Part shown: positions 59,748 through 64,000 of the stretch, piece by piece | Layout: the number at the start of each line of letters is the position of its first letter | Position numbering within the stretch: the stretch's first letter is position 1 | Assembly: GCA_964655525.1 (NCBI GenBank) | Contig: CAZZNE010000009.1 | Span: forward strand, 1-64,000 | Reading direction: 5' to 3' | DNA length: 64,000 bases | Source: DLAJ01 sp964655525 | GTDB taxonomy: Bacteria > Bacillota > Clostridia > Lachnospirales > Lachnospiraceae | Translations under genes and position numbers: made by a program | Notes under the pieces: generated by a model | What the model saw: the letters and a program-made list of their open reading frames with translations, nothing else | Told to the model about the DNA's origin: nothing | Databases searched by the model: none

Positions 59748-60445
59748 CTGCGTTCGCCGAAAATGCCCGTGCCGACGCGCACCATCGTTGCGCCCTCCTC
59801 GATCGCGACTTCGTAGTCACCCGTCATGCCCATGGAGAGTGTATCAAAGCAGACCGGATTCCCGTCTGCAGCCTTTGGCGGGGATTCCTGTATGCTTGTA
59901 AAAAGAGCATGCAGACGGCGGAAGTGCATGCGGTTGCTTTCGGGCGTTTCCGTGTAGGGCGCGGAAGTCATGAATCCGCGCACGCGCACATGCGGACAAT
60001 CCGCGGCGATGCGTGCGACGGCATCCGGCGCTTCGGCGGCGGTAAAGCCCCACTTGGATTCCTCTTCCGCGATGTTGACTTCGAGCAGAATGTTCACAGT
60101 CAGTCCTTTTTTGGCTGCCTCAGATTCAATCTGCGCGGCAAGACGCAGGGAATCGACGGAATGAATGAGCGCGGTTTTGTCTATGATATATTTAACCTTG
60201 TTGCGCTGCAGATGCCCGATCATATGCCATGTGACACTGGCGTTGCATTGTGCATATTTCTCTGTCAGCTCCTGCACATAGTTTTCGCCGAAGATGCGTT
60301 CTCCCGCTGCGACGCATTCCTCGATCATGGAGAGCGGTTTTGTCTTGCTGACCGCAACGAGCGTTACCTCGGACGGCTCACGTCCGCACCGTGCACAGGC
60401 GGCGGCAATATGCGCATGTACCTGCATTACATTTTCTTTGATCAT
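59738..60445 (-). CDS. YggS family pyridoxal phosphate-binding protein
   Basis: A 235-residue PLPBP homologue. The lysine that holds PLP is in VAVSKTK near residue 35; the phosphate-binding end is SMGMTGDYEVAIEEGATMVRVGTGIFG. These proteins keep PLP and amino-acid pools balanced and have no known catalytic activity. ATG 60445 is chosen because GGAG precedes it and a 19-codon extension would run through the hairpin element upstream. It converges on the PIN-like gene, overlapping it by 10 bases. Confidence 0.92.
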   Translation of the reverse strand: MIKENVMQVHAHIAAACARCGREPSEVTLVAVSKTKPLSMIEECVAAGERIFGENYVQELTEKYAQCNASVTWHMIGHLQRNKVKYIIDKTALIHSVDSLRLAAQIESEAAKKGLTVNILLEVNIAEEESKWGFTAAEAPDAVARIAADCPHVRVRGFMTSAPYTETPESNRMHFRRLHALFTSIQESPPKAADGNPVCFDTLSMGMTGDYEVAIEEGATMVRVGTGIFGERSYP

Positions 60446-60471
60446 AAAAATTCTCCATTCTTGCTCAGCCT

Positions 60472-60520
60472 GCGAATTTGGGCGCAAGCACAATATTTGC
60501 AAAGCGAACTTGTTCGCTTT
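60472..60520 (-). repeat. Tandem-hairpin leader element upstream of the YggS gene
   Basis: Read on the minus strand: AAAGCGAAC-AA-GTTCGCTTT (perfect 9-bp stem, 60520-60501), then GCAAATATTGTGCTTGCGCC and CAAATTCGC. The middle TTGTGCTTGCGCC is shared with the copies at 19978-20006 and 46874-46904. Confidence 0.6.
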
Positions 60521-60660
60521 ATCACCTCATCTGCGTTTGATTATAGCACATCCGAGTGACAGTGTGCGAAAAATGTGTTATACTTGTTTCATGCGGGGAG
60601 AAGGCTTATTTATGGAAATGTTGTGGCTCCGCAGGTTTTGAAAGGGGCAAGAGGTCGAAA

Positions 60661-61719
60661 ATGAAAAAAGAACGGGTGTTATATCTTGATCTGATCCGCA
60701 TCGTCTGTTTTCTGATGGTGACATCATTTCATTTTTCGGTTGCGGTAAAAACGTTTGGGATCAACGCAGACGTGGAGTTTTATCAGGGGATCGTGCATAT
60801 TGTGTGGGGACCGATTGCCGTGTCGTGCTTTTTTATGGTGTCCGGCGCAGCATTGATCTATCGTTACGGGGAAAACTTTTCATTGAAGGAATTTTACAAG
60901 AAGAGGTTTTTCGGGCTCTATCCGCTGTTTTGGCTTGCGTATCTGTTTGCGTTCCTTGATTTTTTTTATCGGGTGAAATCTATGCCGGGGGGACCGAAGA
61001 TTCATTTTCTGCTGTCGGTGGTTGCGATGGACGGATATTTTAATGACTGGATCCCGACATTTTATATGATCGGCGAATGGTTTTTGGGTGTGATCGTGAT
61101 ACTCTATATTCTGTTTCCGCTGTACCGGTTCGTAATGTGTAAGTGCAAATATATTTTACCCGTTGTATTCTTTGTGTTGAGCGTGGTACTGATATATCAT
61201 AATCCGTTTCCGATGGTGCCGGAGAAAAACCCGATCATGTGCAGCATGTATTTTGTGCTCGGCATGATGATCGAGATGTTGCGAAGGAGTCCGAAACAGC
61301 GGGCGGTAAAAATCGGCAGAAGGATCGCGGCGGCAGTCGGCGTTATACTTTTTATCGTCGTAGCTGCGGTGGAAAAGACCGGTTATCGGTTTAATGGTTA
61401 TCATGTGATCTTTGTCATATCGCTGTCGGTCTATCTGATCCTGATGGAGGTTGCGGAGTGGATAAAGTCGGAGCGGGTAAGGAGTCTGATCAGCATGATC
61501 GGCAGACACTCGTATGCGTATTTTTTACTGCATCATGTGTTTATGTATAAATATCTTCCGAATTTTTCGGGTGTTACAATGAGCGGTTCCAACACGCTGC
61601 TCCTGTTTGTAAGCTGCGTAGGGTATATTTATGCGCTGGCGGTCGGGCTGGATAAGATTTATGCGGCGCTCGTGCGCGCGCTTAGAAGATGGCGCGGAAA
61701 GGATGAGAGCACGGCATAA
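60661..61719 (+). CDS. Acyltransferase 3 family membrane protein
   Basis: A 352-residue protein with about ten transmembrane segments. YLDLIRIVCFLMVTSFHFSV near residues 7-26 holds the conserved Arg and the catalytic His of acyltransferase 3 enzymes. They move acetyl or other acyl groups onto extracellular sugars such as peptidoglycan or exopolysaccharide. Start 60661 is preferred over upstream codons; GAGG is six bases before it. Confidence 0.9.
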   Translation: MKKERVLYLDLIRIVCFLMVTSFHFSVAVKTFGINADVEFYQGIVHIVWGPIAVSCFFMVSGAALIYRYGENFSLKEFYKKRFFGLYPLFWLAYLFAFLDFFYRVKSMPGGPKIHFLLSVVAMDGYFNDWIPTFYMIGEWFLGVIVILYILFPLYRFVMCKCKYILPVVFFVLSVVLIYHNPFPMVPEKNPIMCSMYFVLGMMIEMLRRSPKQRAVKIGRRIAAAVGVILFIVVAAVEKTGYRFNGYHVIFVISLSVYLILMEVAEWIKSERVRSLISMIGRHSYAYFLLHHVFMYKYLPNFSGVTMSGSNTLLLFVSCVGYIYALAVGLDKIYAALVRALRRWRGKDESTA

Positions 61720-61852
61720 GGTTTTTCCGGCTGTGCCGCATCCGAGCGCGGCATTTTGAACGGCAGCGATACAGATACAACATTTTGACAGGTTATCGTA
61801 ACATTCATGTCTTGCAGAAAGCAAAAATCTTACGTTAAACTAGGAGGGAAAT

Positions 61853-62773
61853 ATGGAGAAACCAACATTGGTAATACTTGCAGCCGGAATGGGCAGCAGG
61901 TACGGAGGGCTAAAGCAGATCGATCCGATTGATAAGCATGGAAATAAGATCATTGACTTTTCAATCTACGATGCGGTCAGGGCGGGGTTCCGCAAGGTCA
62001 TTTTCATTATCAAAAAAGAGAATGAGGCGGATTTTCGCTCCTGCATCGGCGATACGGTCAGCAAGTATATCGAGGTCGAATATGTATTTCAGGAGCTTAG
62101 CAATGTTCCCGCGGGCGTTGTCATTCCTGAGGGGCGTATGAAGCCTTGGGGAACCGCACATGCGATTCTATGCTGCAAGGATGTGATCGACGGACCGTTT
62201 GCGGTGATTAATTCGGATGATTATTATGGGCAGAGCGCATTCCAGACGCTGTACGATTTTCTGACGACGCATGAGGACGGCGAGAAGTACCGCTATGCGA
62301 TGGTGGGCTATGAGCTTGGCAACACGCTGACGGATAACGGTTCCGTGGCGCGCGGCTGCTGCATCACGGATCAGAACGGATTTCTGGTCAACATCGCGGA
62401 ACGCACGAAGATCGTCAAAATGCACGGCGGTGCGGCGTACACGGAGGACGACGGAGAGACTTATGTGCCGATTCCGATGGAAACGCTCGTATCCATGAAT
62501 ATGTGGGGCTTTATGCCGAGCATCTTAGGCGAGCTGGAGCAGGCGCTTCAAAGGTTTTTTGCCGAGGAAGTGCCGGTCAATCCCTTAAAATCCGAGTGTT
62601 TTTTGCCGATCGAGGTAGACAGACTGCTTCAGGCGGGTAAAGCGACTGTGGAAGTGCTGCCCTCGAAGGACAAGTGGTTCGGCGTCACCTATAAGGAGGA
62701 TAAACCCTTTGTTGTGGAATCCATACAGAATCTGAAAGATGAGGGCGTATATCCTGAAAAACTGTGGGAGTAA
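61853..62773 (+). CDS. Sugar nucleotidyltransferase
   Basis: A 306-residue NTP transferase. The N-terminal LAAGMGSRYGGLKQIDPI is the nucleotide-binding loop, and NSDDYYG near 122 is the metal-binding segment. The class includes UTP- and CTP-sugar enzymes; the precise sugar is not clear. TAGGAGGG precedes ATG. It is 31 bases before galE, so both probably supply sugar nucleotides for surface glycans. Confidence 0.9.
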   Translation: MEKPTLVILAAGMGSRYGGLKQIDPIDKHGNKIIDFSIYDAVRAGFRKVIFIIKKENEADFRSCIGDTVSKYIEVEYVFQELSNVPAGVVIPEGRMKPWGTAHAILCCKDVIDGPFAVINSDDYYGQSAFQTLYDFLTTHEDGEKYRYAMVGYELGNTLTDNGSVARGCCITDQNGFLVNIAERTKIVKMHGGAAYTEDDGETYVPIPMETLVSMNMWGFMPSILGELEQALQRFFAEEVPVNPLKSECFLPIEVDRLLQAGKATVEVLPSKDKWFGVTYKEDKPFVVESIQNLKDEGVYPEKLWE

Positions 62774-62804
62774 CGCCTCTGATGAAAAATAAGGAGGATG
62801 GGGT

Positions 62805-63821
62805 ATGTCGATTTTAGTAACGGGCGGTGCAGGTTATATCGGAAGCCATACGGTAGTGGAGCTGCAGAATGCGGGGTATGAGGTTGTTGTACTGGATAAT
62901 CTGAGTAATTCCAGTGAGAAGTCCTTAAAGCGTGTGGAAAAAATTACGGGAAAGGCAGTTCCTTTTTACAAGGCGGATATTTTAGACCGTGAGGCGTTGG
63001 AAGAAATTTTTGCAAAAGAAGCAATTGACTGCTGTATCCATTTCGCGGGCTTAAAGGCGGTCGGAGAATCCGTACAGAAGCCGTGGGAATATTACAATAA
63101 CAATATTGCCGGAACTCTCACGCTTGTGGACGTGATGAGAAAGCACGGCTGCAAAAACATCATTTTTTCGTCTTCGGCAACCGTGTACGGCAATCCGGCG
63201 GTGATTCCGATCACGGAACAGTGCCCGAAAGGACAATGTACCAATCCGTACGGCTGGACCAAATCCATGCTGGAGCAGATCTTAAGCGATATGCAGAAGG
63301 CGGATCCGGAGTGGAACGTCATCCTGCTTCGTTATTTTAATCCGATCGGCGCGCATAAGAGCGGAACGATCGGCGAGAATCCGAACGGCATCCCGAACAA
63401 TCTGATGCCTTACATCACGCAGGTTGCAGTCGGCAAGCTGAAGCAGCTCGGCGTGTTCGGAAATGATTACGATACGCCAGATGGAACCGGAGTGAGGGAT
63501 TATATTCATGTTGTCGATCTGGCGAAGGGACATGTGAAAGCGGTAAAGAAGGTCGAGGAAAAAGCGGGCTTAAAGATTTACAATCTCGGTACAGGCGTCG
63601 GTTACAGCGTTCTGGATATTGTAAAGAATTTTGAGGAAGCGAACGGCGTGAAGATCCCTTATGAGATTAAGCCGAGGCGTGCGGGAGACATTGCCACCTG
63701 CTACGCCGATGCATCGCTTGCGAAAGAAGAACTTGGCTGGACCGCGGAGTATGGTATTCGCGAGATGTGCGAGGACTCCTGGAGATGGCAGAGCAATAAC
63801 CCGAACGGGTATGAGGAGTAA
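62805..63821 (+). CDS. galE: UDP-glucose 4-epimerase
   Basis: A 338-residue short-chain dehydrogenase/reductase with GGAGYIGSH (NAD loop) near residues 7-15, the catalytic SSSATVYG with Ser near 123 and YGWTK with Tyr near 148, then RYFNPIGAH. It swaps UDP-galactose and UDP-glucose, closing the Leloir route for galactose released by GH42/GH53, and makes UDP-galactose for glycans. AAGGAGGATGG precedes the ATG. Confidence 0.95.
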   Translation: MSILVTGGAGYIGSHTVVELQNAGYEVVVLDNLSNSSEKSLKRVEKITGKAVPFYKADILDREALEEIFAKEAIDCCIHFAGLKAVGESVQKPWEYYNNNIAGTLTLVDVMRKHGCKNIIFSSSATVYGNPAVIPITEQCPKGQCTNPYGWTKSMLEQILSDMQKADPEWNVILLRYFNPIGAHKSGTIGENPNGIPNNLMPYITQVAVGKLKQLGVFGNDYDTPDGTGVRDYIHVVDLAKGHVKAVKKVEEKAGLKIYNLGTGVGYSVLDIVKNFEEANGVKIPYEIKPRRAGDIATCYADASLAKEELGWTAEYGIREMCEDSWRWQSNNPNGYEE

Positions 63822-63843
63822 AAAAGAAATGCTGGAAGCATTA

Positions 63844-63882
63844 CGTAAAAAAGAATGGCGCGAAGCGCCATTCTTTTTTACG
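63844..63882. terminator. 18-bp bidirectional terminator
   Basis: CGTAAAAAAGAATGGCGC pairs perfectly with GCGCCATTCTTTTTTACG over a three-base loop. It ends galE and the minus-strand gene, whose stop codon is inside the stem. Confidence 0.9.
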
Positions 63883-64000
63883 CCACATATCCATACATAA
63901 AGATAAAATGGCAGACGCTTCCCGCCATGACAAACAGATGGAATACCTCGTGGGAACCGAAATATGCATGTTTTGCGTTAAATACGGAAAGCTTCAGTGC
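63878..64000 (-). CDS. Haemolysin III (HlyIII/PAQR) family protein, C-terminal fragment
   Basis: Forty codons on the minus strand run from the window edge to a TAA at 63880-63878. They read ...GSHEVFHLFVMAGSVCHF..MYGYVA, the last-helix His-x3-His signature of the HlyIII/PAQR membrane family. The rest of the gene lies beyond the window. It ends inside the shared terminator. Confidence 0.8.
   Translation of the reverse strand, partial: ALKLSVFNAKHAYFGSHEVFHLFVMAGSVCHFIFMYGYVA

Noticed and set aside
1..64000. CRISPR array
   Set aside because: No stretch shows regularly spaced direct repeats with unique spacers, and no cas gene is present. The only tandem repeat is the 15-bp unit inside the PIN-like gene.
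1..64000. Insertion sequence or transposase
   Set aside because: I find no transposase-like protein. The dispersed hairpin elements are short and non-coding.

Overview
The window looks like the chromosome of a low-to-middle-GC Gram-positive gut Clostridium relative, most likely a Lachnospiraceae member. The reasons are Shine-Dalgarno sites of the AGGAGG type ahead of most genes, sigma-A promoters with consensus 17-base spacing, many lipoproteins, LacI-controlled plant-polysaccharide loci, a PBSX-type tail cluster and a GHKL/LytTR two-component pair. This is inference from gene content; no rRNA or taxonomic marker is present.

Layout. 1-3.4 kb: housekeeping genes (end of a DUF3795-like protein, rsgA, a rhomboid protease, a kinase remnant, a GNAT acetyltransferase). 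3.4-5.4 kb: an AT-rich two-gene cassette of an AAA ATPase and a TOPRIM-like protein, a candidate anti-phage system. 5.5-16.2 kb: a beta-1,4-galactan locus with a surface GH53 galactanase, a GH42 beta-galactosidase, a LacI regulator, and a second operon holding an unrecognised 612-residue protein, a zinc ribbon and a cytoplasmic GH53. The two operons share the same LacI-type operator just downstream of their -10 boxes. 16.3-21.7 kb: a LytTR regulator, a GHKL kinase and a four-gene ABC exporter. 21.7-27.7 kb: a membrane zinc-ribbon protein, an AlkX/YcaQ-like glycosylase, a WYL regulator, a GNAT, a second LacI regulator and a coupled membrane protein. 27.8 kb: an alanine tRNA with an odd C33.

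27.97-43.77 kb is a complete contractile phage-tail cluster with no integrase, terminase, portal or capsid gene: an SOS-type repressor, a late activator, tail terminator, sheath, tube, a frameshifted chaperone pair, tape measure, baseplate, fibres, holin and endolysin. I read it as an R-type tailocin. At its fibre end, two paralogous tip genes each begin with a poly-G tract; one tract (10 G) leaves its gene open and the other (11 G) puts it out of frame, which looks like phase variation of target range. This is the most interesting system in the window.

43.8-55.9 kb is a fructan locus: a DUF624 protein, two ABC permeases and a binding lipoprotein, a three-module binding lipoprotein, a surface GH32, a cytoplasmic GH32 and a fructokinase. 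55.9-64 kb: a small helical protein, a CheY-fusion regulator, nagA, a PIN-like protein, a YggS-family protein, an acyltransferase, a sugar nucleotidyltransferase, galE, and the end of a haemolysin III family gene on the minus strand. galE would pass galactose from the galactan locus into central metabolism. Families of tandem-hairpin repeats sit in several 5' leaders across the window.
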